A stretch of 22,684 bases of DNA from Pseudomonadota bacterium (GTDB lineage Bacteria; Pseudomonadota; Gammaproteobacteria; Burkholderiales; Sulfuriferulaceae). The position numbers and the translations under genes were made by a program. Every line of letters starts with the position of its first letter. Position 1 is the first letter of the stretch. The DNA is taken from positions 1 through 22,684 of the forward strand of contig JAJYGL010000197.1 of the NCBI GenBank assembly GCA_021790625.1, written 5' to 3'. Shown here piece by piece: positions 16,112 through 22,684 of this stretch. The notes under the pieces are model-generated. The model made no database searches. It was given only the letters and a program-made list of their open reading frames with translations, and had not been told where the DNA came from.

Positions 16112-16761
16112 TGGGCAAAGAAATTCTGATTGTGGACGATGAAATCGGTATTCGAGAGTTGCTGTCGGAAATTTTGAGTGACGAAGGTTATGATGTGCTG
16201 CTGGCGGAAAACGCCGTGCAGGCTCGCGTTATTCGTCAACAGCAGCGGCCGGATCTGGTGTTGCTGGACATCTGGATGCCAGATATGGATGGTATTAGTC
16301 TGTTGAAGGAATGGAAGGATACGCAGCAATTGACCATGCCGGTTCTGGTCATGTCGGGCCACGGCACGATTGATACTGCTGTTGAGGCGGTACGAATGGG
16401 AGCTTTGGGGTTTCTGGAAAAGCCCATCGCGCTCAAAAAATTGCTGGAGGGAGTGTCCAATGGCTTGCGCCAGTTTGTGTTGCCTGACCGGGGGCGTCCG
16501 GTGCCGGTTGAGGAAGACATCGTGTCGGCAACAGAGACGTCTTCTGATGACATGGCGGACGATACCATGTTGGCGCTGGAGTTGCCTTTGCGCGAAGCGC
16601 GGGATCGTTTTGAACGGCAATATTTCGAGCGATTGATGTTGCGCACCGGCGGTAATATGAGCCGTGCTGCCGAGTTGTCCGGTGTCGAACGCACCCACCT
16701 GTATCGCAAGCTGAAACAACTGGGCGTGAGTGTCAGCAGAAAGCAACCGGGAGGGGAATGA
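16108..16761 (+). CDS. Short NtrX-like response regulator: receiver plus Fis-type helix-turn-helix
   Basis: The 217 residues contain a receiver domain (about 4-122) with Asp10-Asp11, phospho-acceptor Asp54 in LVLLDIWMPDMDG, Ser83 in VMSGHGT and Lys105 in LEKPIALKKLL. An acidic linker (about 130-155) leads to a C-terminal Fis-type DNA-binding domain (about 160-207) with FERLMLRTGGNMSRAAEL and ERTHLYRKLKQLG. Receiver and HTH resemble NtrX, but the central AAA+ sigma-54 activation domain (about 230 residues, with GAFTGA) is absent. It is therefore unlikely to activate sigma-54 promoters. The frame is intact with no sign of a deletion scar. The ATG has GAGGAG eight bases upstream and overlaps the kinase stop (ATGA), so it is the cognate partner. 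Confidence 0.9.
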   Translation: MMGKEILIVDDEIGIRELLSEILSDEGYDVLLAENAVQARVIRQQQRPDLVLLDIWMPDMDGISLLKEWKDTQQLTMPVLVMSGHGTIDTAVEAVRMGALGFLEKPIALKKLLEGVSNGLRQFVLPDRGRPVPVEEDIVSATETSSDDMADDTMLALELPLREARDRFERQYFERLMLRTGGNMSRAAELSGVERTHLYRKLKQLGVSVSRKQPGGE

Positions 16762-16762
16762 G

Positions 16763-17950
16763 ATGCGATATGATGACGAAATAGCGTCGGATCAATATGA
16801 CATACAGACTTTGGCTGTTCGGGCAGGTATCGAGCGTAGCGCGTTTCAGGAGCATGGTGAAGCCCTGTTCCTGACGTCCAGCTTCGTTTTTTCCAGTGCT
16901 GAAGAGGCTGCCGCACGGTTTGCCGGAACAGAGGCAGGTTATATTTATTCGCGGGTAAGCAATCCCGGGGTGACGATGTTTGAACATCGCCTGGCTGCTC
17001 TGGAAGGGGCGGAGCGTTGTCTTGCCATGGCGTCTGGCATGGCAGCCATTCTGGCAACTTTGATGGGGATATTGTCAGCAGGCGATCATCTGGTGGCTTC
17101 GCGATCGCTATTTGGTTCCACGTTGCAATTGCTCAATAATGTGATGACGCGATTTGGCGTCGACGTGACCTTGGTGCCCGCCACCGATGTGGCGGCATGG
17201 CAGACTGCCGTGCAACCCAATACGAAACTGTTTTTTGTCGAATCACCTTCCAACCCGTTAACGGAAATCAGTGATATTGCTGCGTTGTCTGCGTTGGCGC
17301 GTGAGACGGGGATCTGTCTGGTGGTTGATAACAGCTTTTGTACGCCTGTGTTGCAACGGCCATTGGCGCTGGGTGCTGATATTGTCGTGCATTCAGCGAC
17401 CAAGTATATCGATGGACAGGGGCGAGTGCTGGGCGGGGCAGTGCTGGGCAAGGCAAAACTGCTCGACCCGATACATGCTTTTTTGCGCACAGCGGGCCCG
17501 ACGCTGAGCCCGTTCAATGCCTGGGTTTTGCTCAAGGGATTGGAAACCCTGAGTCTGCGCATGGATGCGCACTCGGCCAATGCATTGGAATTGGCGCAAT
17601 GGCTGGAAAGTCATCCGGCCATTGAAACAGTGCTGTATCCGGGGCTTGCTTCACATCCGCAGCATGCGTTGGCCATGCAGCAACAGCGTACGGGCGGCCC
17701 CATTGTCTCGTTCGTCGTGCGTGGCGGGCGCGAAGCGGCCTGGCGTGTTGTCAATGCGACCCGACTGATTTCCATTACTGCCAATTTGGGCGATACGAAA
17801 TCGACGATTACGCACCCTGCGACGACGACACATGGGCGTTTGAGCCCTGAGCAGCGCGCCAGTGCCGGTGTGGAGGAGGGTTTGCTGCGGGTGGCAGTTG
17901 GCCTGGAATCGGTACGTGATTTGCGCCATGATTTGGCACGCGGTTTGTAG
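16763..17950 (+). CDS. metZ: O-succinylhomoserine sulfhydrylase (MetZ)
   Basis: This 395-residue PLP enzyme of the Cys/Met metabolism family is predicted to make homocysteine from O-succinylhomoserine and sulfide in methionine biosynthesis. Motifs include YIYSRVSNPGVTMFEHRLAALEGAE, ASGMAAI, FVESPSNPLTEI, VVDNSFCTPVLQRPL, the PLP-binding lysine Lys214 in VHSATKYIDGQGRVLGG, and the C-terminal TKSTITHPATTTHGRL. This pattern fits MetZ better than MetB or MetY. The ATG at 16763 has a strong GGAGGGG upstream and starts one base after the regulator stop. Its place behind a two-component system is unusual for a biosynthetic gene. No SAM riboswitch or Met-box was seen. The choice of succinyl over acetyl substrate is inferred. 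Confidence 0.9.
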   Translation: MRYDDEIASDQYDIQTLAVRAGIERSAFQEHGEALFLTSSFVFSSAEEAAARFAGTEAGYIYSRVSNPGVTMFEHRLAALEGAERCLAMASGMAAILATLMGILSAGDHLVASRSLFGSTLQLLNNVMTRFGVDVTLVPATDVAAWQTAVQPNTKLFFVESPSNPLTEISDIAALSALARETGICLVVDNSFCTPVLQRPLALGADIVVHSATKYIDGQGRVLGGAVLGKAKLLDPIHAFLRTAGPTLSPFNAWVLLKGLETLSLRMDAHSANALELAQWLESHPAIETVLYPGLASHPQHALAMQQQRTGGPIVSFVVRGGREAAWRVVNATRLISITANLGDTKSTITHPATTTHGRLSPEQRASAGVEEGLLRVAVGLESVRDLRHDLARGL

Positions 17951-18016
17951 TCGTGTGTGGGTTATGGTTATATGGTTTATGGCCATGTATGGGTTGTCAT
18001 TACGCTTGACGCGTCA

Positions 18017-19972
18017 TCATGGGATGCTGCCGCAGGCGCCGTTTTGTTCTGTTGTGCTGGCGCAAGGCGGAGAGAGGTTGTTGTTGATGATGCCAAGTCG
18101 TGACTTGAGTGATGTATCCGGTTGGTTGAAACGGCGGGCGTAGAACACGCTGTTGGCAAAAACTTTTTTGACATAATCACGTGTTTCACTAAATGGAATG
18201 GTTTCGGCGTAGATGGCTCCTTCGATCGGGTAGACGGGTTGCCAGCGCAGGGCGCGGCGCGGGCCGGCATTGTAAGCGGCGGTTGCCAGCACGTCGGAGT
18301 TGCCAAGGCGCGTCAAAATCGTTTTCAGATAAAACATGCCAAACCGCAGGCTGACATCAGGTTCGGACAGGCGTGATGGATGAAAGTGGCGAATATGCAG
18401 TTGATGCGCAATCCAGCGCGCGGTGGATGGCATGATTTGCATCAACCCGGAGGCGCCAACGCCTGAGCGGGCATAGCTGATGAAGCGGCTTTCCTGGCGG
18501 ATGAGACCATATACCCAGGCTTCATTGAGCTGGTATTCTTCAGCATAGCTGTGGGCGATACTGTGGTAGGGGGACAGAAAACTCAGGGCAAGATTATGTT
18601 GCTCGTGCGTGCGATCGGCGGTGTTGATGGCGCAATCCAGCCAACGTGCGTTACGCGCCAGTATTGCAGCGGCGAGCAGTTGGTGGTCGGTGAAATTTTG
18701 GCTGCTCCAGCGCCATTCCAGCGTGGCTTCGCCGCGCAGACCCATTTGATAGAGCAGCAGCGCACGCGCGATACCAGGCATCTGGCTTACGACGCGAATT
18801 TCGTCATCGGAAGGATAAACATCGGTGGCAGGAGCGCTGGCTACCACGCCCAAGTCTTCCTGTGCCAAGAGGCCATAAAAGGAAAATTTATTCGATAAGG
18901 GGAGCAACAACAGGTTGGCTGCCTGTCTGTCGCCCAGCATACGGTCACTGCGTGCCAGCCAGTAACACCAGGCGGGTTTGGCGCGGGAGGCAGGTTGCAT
19001 GGCGAGGATGCTTTGCCGCACGATTTCCCAATTGCCTGTGAGCAGGGCGGCACGGGTTTTCCAAGCCAAGGTGGTGTCGTCAACAGGAATGTTGCCGGCG
19101 TGGGCAAACCATGACAGGGCTTCGGGCAGGTGTTGTTGGCTGGCGCGTGTGGCGATATCTGCCCAGATTTCGCTGCGGATGGGTTCGCTGAATTGGCTTT
19201 GCCAGTCTTGCCAGTATTGGAACGCTTGCTGTGCATCGTGGTGGGCGAGTCGGTCCAATGCATAGCGAACGATTTCCTGGTCGGTACGGTTGGCGAAGGC
19301 GTGGGGGACTTTTAACAGGTTTTCCGGGTGATTGGCCGCTTCGTCGAGTTGCTGCGGCGTAGGTGCGGCGTCGATTGGCAAATCACTGGCGGCCATTTGG
19401 GCGGTGGCCACATCGCCGCGAAACATGGCCTGTTGCAAGCGTTGCCAGGTGGAATCAGTGTTTAACATGTGGTCTGCCGCTAGGGCATCGAAATACTGGT
19501 TGCAGGTGGCAGGAAGCATTGTGCCTGCGCGCCAGAGCGCTAGTGCCTCGGCAGGCGGGATGGCGCCATGTAGCACGTGATCGGCCTGCCATGCATCGCA
19601 TTGCAAGCCTTTATCCATGGTTAGCGTGCTATAGCTGGCCATGAATGCCGCCCAGTTTTGCTGGGAAGCGAGTTGGCGTAACCAGTCATTGCGCAAACTG
19701 GTAGCCAGAGGTGAATCGGCATGACGATTGATGAAGTCATTGATGTCTGCCGGGGTGGCGTTACTGAGCCGCAAACTTAATTGCCAATATTCAACCCATG
19801 ACACCAGAATGGAGTCTTGCAGTCGGGTGGCGTATTCATCCAGTTTGTCGGCATTGCCAGCGCGGAAAGCGGCACGTGCGGCCAGAAAATCGGATGTTTC
19901 ATCGGCGTACGCTTGGTGACTCGTGAGCAGGACGGCGAGAAAAACGGTGAGGCAGGCGATAAAGTAACGCAT
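18017..19972 (-). CDS. slt: Soluble lytic murein transglycosylase (Slt70 family)
   Basis: This 651-residue periplasmic enzyme cleaves peptidoglycan glycan strands with formation of 1,6-anhydromuropeptides. A signal peptide covers residues 1-23 (AYA|DE). A long helical superhelix (U and L domains) runs to about 470, followed by the catalytic domain. Catalytic Glu494 is in GLIRQESRF, followed by GVGASGLMQIMPSTARW and the ATAAYNAGPRRALRW segment. Length is close to E. coli Slt70. The ATG at 19972 has no obvious Shine-Dalgarno and lies 23 bases after the ilvA stop on the same strand, so the two may share a transcript. Its products are the substrates of AmpG, which is encoded in this window on the other strand. 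Confidence 0.93.
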   Translation of the reverse strand: MRYFIACLTVFLAVLLTSHQAYADETSDFLAARAAFRAGNADKLDEYATRLQDSILVSWVEYWQLSLRLSNATPADINDFINRHADSPLATSLRNDWLRQLASQQNWAAFMASYSTLTMDKGLQCDAWQADHVLHGAIPPAEALALWRAGTMLPATCNQYFDALAADHMLNTDSTWQRLQQAMFRGDVATAQMAASDLPIDAAPTPQQLDEAANHPENLLKVPHAFANRTDQEIVRYALDRLAHHDAQQAFQYWQDWQSQFSEPIRSEIWADIATRASQQHLPEALSWFAHAGNIPVDDTTLAWKTRAALLTGNWEIVRQSILAMQPASRAKPAWCYWLARSDRMLGDRQAANLLLLPLSNKFSFYGLLAQEDLGVVASAPATDVYPSDDEIRVVSQMPGIARALLLYQMGLRGEATLEWRWSSQNFTDHQLLAAAILARNARWLDCAINTADRTHEQHNLALSFLSPYHSIAHSYAEEYQLNEAWVYGLIRQESRFISYARSGVGASGLMQIMPSTARWIAHQLHIRHFHPSRLSEPDVSLRFGMFYLKTILTRLGNSDVLATAAYNAGPRRALRWQPVYPIEGAIYAETIPFSETRDYVKKVFANSVFYARRFNQPDTSLKSRLGIINNNLSPPCASTTEQNGACGSIP

Positions 19973-19995
19973 GGCGATGGATGTTAAGATGATTG

Positions 19996-21516
19996 TCAGG
20001 CCAAAAACAGTCGGTAAGCGATGTTGTCGGTTTCATCCTGCCAGGGGTATCCCAGCGCATCAAGCGACGCAGTCAAGTTAGTGTATTGCTCGGGCGGCAC
20101 TTGAATGCCGGTTAGCACCCGTCCGTAATCGGCGCCATGATTGCGGTAATGGAACAGACTGATGTTCCAGCGTTCGCCGAGCGTGTTCAAAAACTGCATC
20201 AGTGCACCGGGACGTTCGGGAAATTCAAAGCGGTAAATACGTTCATTTTTGGCCTGTGGCGCGTGTCCACCGACCAGATGGCGGACATGCAGTTTGGCCA
20301 TTTCGTTGTCAGTAAGGTCTATCGCGGTGAGTTTTTCCTGATGCAAGCGGCTAATCAATGCGCTAACCGAGTCACCGCCGGTGATTTGCAGGCCGACGAA
20401 CACATGGGCTGCCTGTTGGTCGGCATAGCGGTAATTGAACTCAGTGATGTTACGGGTGCCGAGCAGGGAGCAAAAGGTTTTGAAGCTGCCGGGGCGTTCG
20501 GGGATGGTCACGGCCAGGATGGCTTCTCGACGTTCGCCAAGTTCGGCACGTTCTGCGACGTGGCGCAACCGGTCAAAATTCATGTTGGCGCCACTGGCGA
20601 TGGCGATGACGGTGGCGTTGCTCAATTGTTCGCGGGCGCACCACAGCTTGGCTCCGGCGACGGATAGTGCGCCGGAAGGCTCCAGAATGGAGCGGGTGTC
20701 TTCGAATACATCTTTGATGGCGGCACAGATGGCGTCATTGTTCACCCGCAAGACTTCGTCAACGTATTGCTGTGCCAGACGGAAGGTTTCTTCACCGACC
20801 TGTTTGACGGCGACACCATCGGCAAATATACCGACCTGTGGCAACAGGACACGTTGCCCGGCAGCCAAGGATTGCGCCATGGCGTCGGCGTCTTCCGGTT
20901 CGACACCGATGATTTTGATGCCGGGTTTGAGTCGTTTGATGTAGGCTGCTATGCCGGCAATCAGCCCGCCGCCGCCCACAGGGATGAAGATGGCATCAAT
21001 CGGGGCGCTGTGCTGACGCAGGATTTCCATGGCAATGGTACCCTGACCGGCAATTACAGCAGGATCATCATACGGATGGACATAGGTAGCACCGGTTTTG
21101 GCAGCCAGTTGCAGCGCGTAAGCATAGGCATCGTCGTAGGTATCACCGTGGAGGATGGTTTCGGCACCCCGTGCGCGTACGGCTTGAACCTTGATTTGTG
21201 GTGTCGGGGTGGGCATGACGATGGTGGCATGGCAACCGAGTTTTTGCGCAGCCAGTGCGACGCCTTGAGCATGGTTGCCTGCTGAAGCGGTAATGACGCC
21301 AGCAGCCAGAGCATCGGCAGATAGGCCAGCCATTTTGTTATAGGCACCACGCAATTTGAAGGCAAAAACTGGTTGCAGATCTTCGCGTTTGAGCCAGATA
21401 TGGTTGCCCATGCGGGCGGACAGGTTAGGTGCACGTTCCAGTGGGGATTCGTGGGCGACTTCATACACGCGGGCAGTGAGAATGGCAGTCAGGTAGTCGT
21501 AATCTGGATATTGCAT
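19996..21516 (-). CDS. ilvA: Threonine deaminase, biosynthetic (IlvA)
   Basis: This 506-residue PLP enzyme converts threonine to 2-oxobutanoate, the first step to isoleucine. The catalytic domain has the PLP lysine Lys54 in FAFKLRGAYNKM, ASAGNHAQGVA (77-87), the glycine loop PVGGGGLIAGI (179-189) and SGANMNFDRL. Two C-terminal ACT-like regulatory domains start near EAILAVTIPERPGSFKTF (331) and ERIYRFEFPERPGALMQFL (425), so this is the long, feedback-regulated biosynthetic form rather than catabolic TdcB. The ATG at 21516 fits the family N-terminus but lacks a Shine-Dalgarno. A weak hairpin followed by a T-run lies upstream and might modulate expression. Confidence 0.95.
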   Translation of the reverse strand: MQYPDYDYLTAILTARVYEVAHESPLERAPNLSARMGNHIWLKREDLQPVFAFKLRGAYNKMAGLSADALAAGVITASAGNHAQGVALAAQKLGCHATIVMPTPTPQIKVQAVRARGAETILHGDTYDDAYAYALQLAAKTGATYVHPYDDPAVIAGQGTIAMEILRQHSAPIDAIFIPVGGGGLIAGIAAYIKRLKPGIKIIGVEPEDADAMAQSLAAGQRVLLPQVGIFADGVAVKQVGEETFRLAQQYVDEVLRVNNDAICAAIKDVFEDTRSILEPSGALSVAGAKLWCAREQLSNATVIAIASGANMNFDRLRHVAERAELGERREAILAVTIPERPGSFKTFCSLLGTRNITEFNYRYADQQAAHVFVGLQITGGDSVSALISRLHQEKLTAIDLTDNEMAKLHVRHLVGGHAPQAKNERIYRFEFPERPGALMQFLNTLGERWNISLFHYRNHGADYGRVLTGIQVPPEQYTNLTASLDALGYPWQDETDNIAYRLFLA

Positions 21517-21551
21517 GGCTTTGGTTGTTTGCTGGCGAAGAGACGGTGGTT

Positions 21552-21587
21552 GAATAAAAACGCTGATAATACCGACAAGGTTATCAG
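21552..21587 (-). promoter_or_regulatory. Perfect inverted repeat with T-run upstream of ilvA (possible attenuator or operator)
   Basis: CTGATAA (21563-21569) and TTATCAG (21581-21587) form a perfect seven-base inverted repeat with an 11-base spacer. Read on the minus strand toward ilvA, the hairpin is followed after two bases by TTTTTATT, which resembles a weak terminator. The stem has only two GC pairs. It could equally be a protein-binding operator shared with divergent rpiA, or chance. The whole 151-base ilvA-rpiA gap shows no promoter I would call with confidence. Confidence 0.3.
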
Positions 21588-21667
21588 ACCTGATGGATTT
21601 GTGGAAATGTGATTTTGGCGGTATCCTTCGCAGGAGAATCTTTCAATTTATGTTGTGGGGATGACAG

Positions 21668-22327
21668 ATGGATCAGAATGCCATGAAACAGGCAGTGGCG
21701 CGTGCGGCGATTGCGTTCGTGCCACAAGGTATCATTGGGGTGGGAACAGGGTCTACTGCCAATTTTTTTATTGATGAGTTGGCAAAAATCAAGGGGAAAA
21801 TTGATGGCGCAGTCGCCAGTTCTGAAGCCACGGCACAGCGTTTGCGCGGCCACGGTATTCCGGTGCTGGATTTGAATGCGGTCGGCGAGATGGATGTTTA
21901 TGTCGATGGTGCAGATGAAATTACTCGCCATCTGCACATGATTAAAGGCGGCGGTGGCGCATTGACACGGGAAAAGATCGTGGCAGCGAGCAGTCGGCAA
22001 TTCATTTGTCTGGCAGACGAGACCAAGTTGGTCGATGTGCTGGGGCAATTTCCTCTGCCGGTGGAAGTCATTCCGATGGCGCGTGGTTACGTTGCACGGC
22101 AGTTGGTCAAGCTGGGTGGGCAACCAGTATTACGGGAAGGATTTTTGACCGACAATGGCAATGTGATTCTGGATGTGGTGGGATTGAGTATCCTGAATCC
22201 GCCAGAGATGGAAACCATGCTCAACCAGATCGTCGGCGTGGTGACGAACGGTTTGTTTGCGCACCGACCAGCAGATATTCTGATATTGGGACGGCAGACC
22301 GGGGTTGAAGTATTGCGCGCAGTTTGA
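21668..22327 (+). CDS. rpiA: Ribose-5-phosphate isomerase A
   Basis: This 219-residue enzyme interconverts ribose 5-phosphate and ribulose 5-phosphate in the pentose phosphate pathway, and has the same length as E. coli RpiA. Motifs are IIGVGTGSTANFFID (phosphate and substrate loop, about 22-36), ASSEAT, the acidic MDVYVDGADEI (Asp80, Asp83), the catalytic KGGGGALTREKI (Lys93, Glu102, Lys103) and a C-terminal VGVVTNGLFAHRPADILILG. The ATG at 21668 has GGGGATGA just upstream. It is transcribed divergently from ilvA and converges on yacG after 42 bases with no evident terminator. Confidence 0.96.
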   Translation: MDQNAMKQAVARAAIAFVPQGIIGVGTGSTANFFIDELAKIKGKIDGAVASSEATAQRLRGHGIPVLDLNAVGEMDVYVDGADEITRHLHMIKGGGGALTREKIVAASSRQFICLADETKLVDVLGQFPLPVEVIPMARGYVARQLVKLGGQPVLREGFLTDNGNVILDVVGLSILNPPEMETMLNQIVGVVTNGLFAHRPADILILGRQTGVEVLRAV

Positions 22328-22369
22328 CTGTTTCGGCGCGCGGTCATGAGAGAATAAATCGGTCGCGTC

Positions 22370-22570
22370 TCAGGAAGCCCCGTCAGCAGGCTGTTCGTCA
22401 TTGTCGTCGTCCGGATGGCAAGTTGCACTAGTGATGCTGTAGCGCTCTTCTGCCCACGCACCCAGGTCTGCGGTGCGGCAGCGTTTGGAACAAAACGGTC
22501 GATATGGGTTGTTGGTATCCCAGATAACGTCACGTCGGCAGGTTGGGCAGGCAACGATGCGAATTGTCAT
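22370..22570 (-). CDS. yacG: DNA gyrase inhibitor / zinc-binding protein YacG
   Basis: This 66-residue zinc protein has four cysteines in the family spacing: Cys8 and Cys11 in CPTC, Cys27 and Cys31 in RPFCSKRC. They are followed by the signature DLGAWAEERYSI. YacG is reported to bind gyrase B and inhibit DNA binding. The tail is acidic and polar (HPDDDNDEQPADG). The frame extends to ATGs at 22579 and 22585, but the ATG at 22570 matches the family start and overlaps the zapD stop in the pattern ATGA, so it was chosen. The zapD-yacG order is common in proteobacteria. Confidence 0.92.
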   Translation of the reverse strand: MTIRIVACPTCRRDVIWDTNNPYRPFCSKRCRTADLGAWAEERYSITSATCHPDDDNDEQPADGAS

Positions 22571-22684
22571 ATTTGGCATAGACATAACTGAAATTCTATA
22601 TCGGGTGTGACGGTATTGCTGGTGTCAGTGGACAAGGTGGATACAAAACGAATGGTGATGGCGTGCCGACTGGCGCTGACTTCC
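22567..22684 (-). CDS. zapD: Cell division protein ZapD, C-terminal fragment (runs off the window)
   Basis: Translating the minus strand from 22683 gives 38 codons ending at the TGA 22569-22567. The peptide contains SRHAITIRFV and, after a short loop, PDIEFQLCLC. This matches the end of ZapD, an FtsZ-bundling protein of the cytoplasmic divisome, where a basic RYxIRF strand is followed by an FELxxC strand. Overlap with the yacG ATG and the usual zapD-yacG order support the call. Only the tail is seen, so intactness of the gene cannot be judged. Confidence 0.78.
   Translation of the reverse strand, partial: EVSASRHAITIRFVSTLSTDTSNTVTPDIEFQLCLCQI

Noticed and set aside
1..22684. Mobile elements, CRISPR arrays, toxin-antitoxin or defence islands
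   Set aside because: No transposase, integrase, terminal repeats, spaced direct repeats or known defence motifs were seen; gene content and coding style look uniform.

Overview
The window reads as ordinary, gene-dense chromosome from a betaproteobacterium, most likely of the Nitrosomonadales type. The support is a full cbb3 oxidase cluster, an rsmB-DUF4390-NtrY-like kinase-Fis-type regulator block, a MetZ-type sulfhydrylase, a zapD-yacG pair, and base composition a little above 50% GC by eye. The genus cannot be fixed from this sequence. There is no tRNA, rRNA, CRISPR array, insertion sequence, prophage or resistance cassette, and no gene-free stretch exceeds about 150 bases.

Region 1 (1-8073, + strand) holds the cbb3-type cytochrome c oxidase locus: ccoN (its 5' part lies outside the window), ccoO, ccoQ and ccoP, then the assembly genes ccoG, a fixH/ccoH-like gene, ccoI and ccoS. 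Together they encode a high-affinity terminal oxidase, its di-haem and mono-haem c subunits, a membrane ferredoxin-like protein, a copper-exporting P-type ATPase and the small maturation protein CcoS. A strong intrinsic terminator separates the structural from the assembly genes.

Region 2 (8104-9380, - strand) holds pyrE, which overlaps by one base a small secreted DUF4124 protein gene. Region 3 (9405-17950, + strand) is an unbroken run of eight genes with overlaps or gaps of at most 17 bases: xthA, an AmpG-like permease, a COG2836 (TauE/SafE-like, DsbD_2) membrane protein, rsmB, a secreted DUF4390 protein, an NtrY-like sensor kinase, a short NtrX-like response regulator without an AAA+ domain, and metZ. 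The COG2836 protein belongs to a family often found beside ccoGHIS, so it may serve the oxidase locus 3.4 kb upstream.

Region 4 (18017-21516, - strand) holds ilvA followed by an Slt-type lytic transglycosylase. Region 5 (21668-22684) has rpiA on the + strand, facing yacG and the last codons of zapD on the - strand. The zapD fragment was found by hand translation; its stop codon overlaps the yacG start.

I did not find a clearly new biological system. The points most worth a second look are the terminator placed just before ccoG, the FixH-like protein with an extra multi-helix N-terminus, the response regulator lacking its AAA+ domain, and the overlapping DUF4390-kinase-regulator trio.
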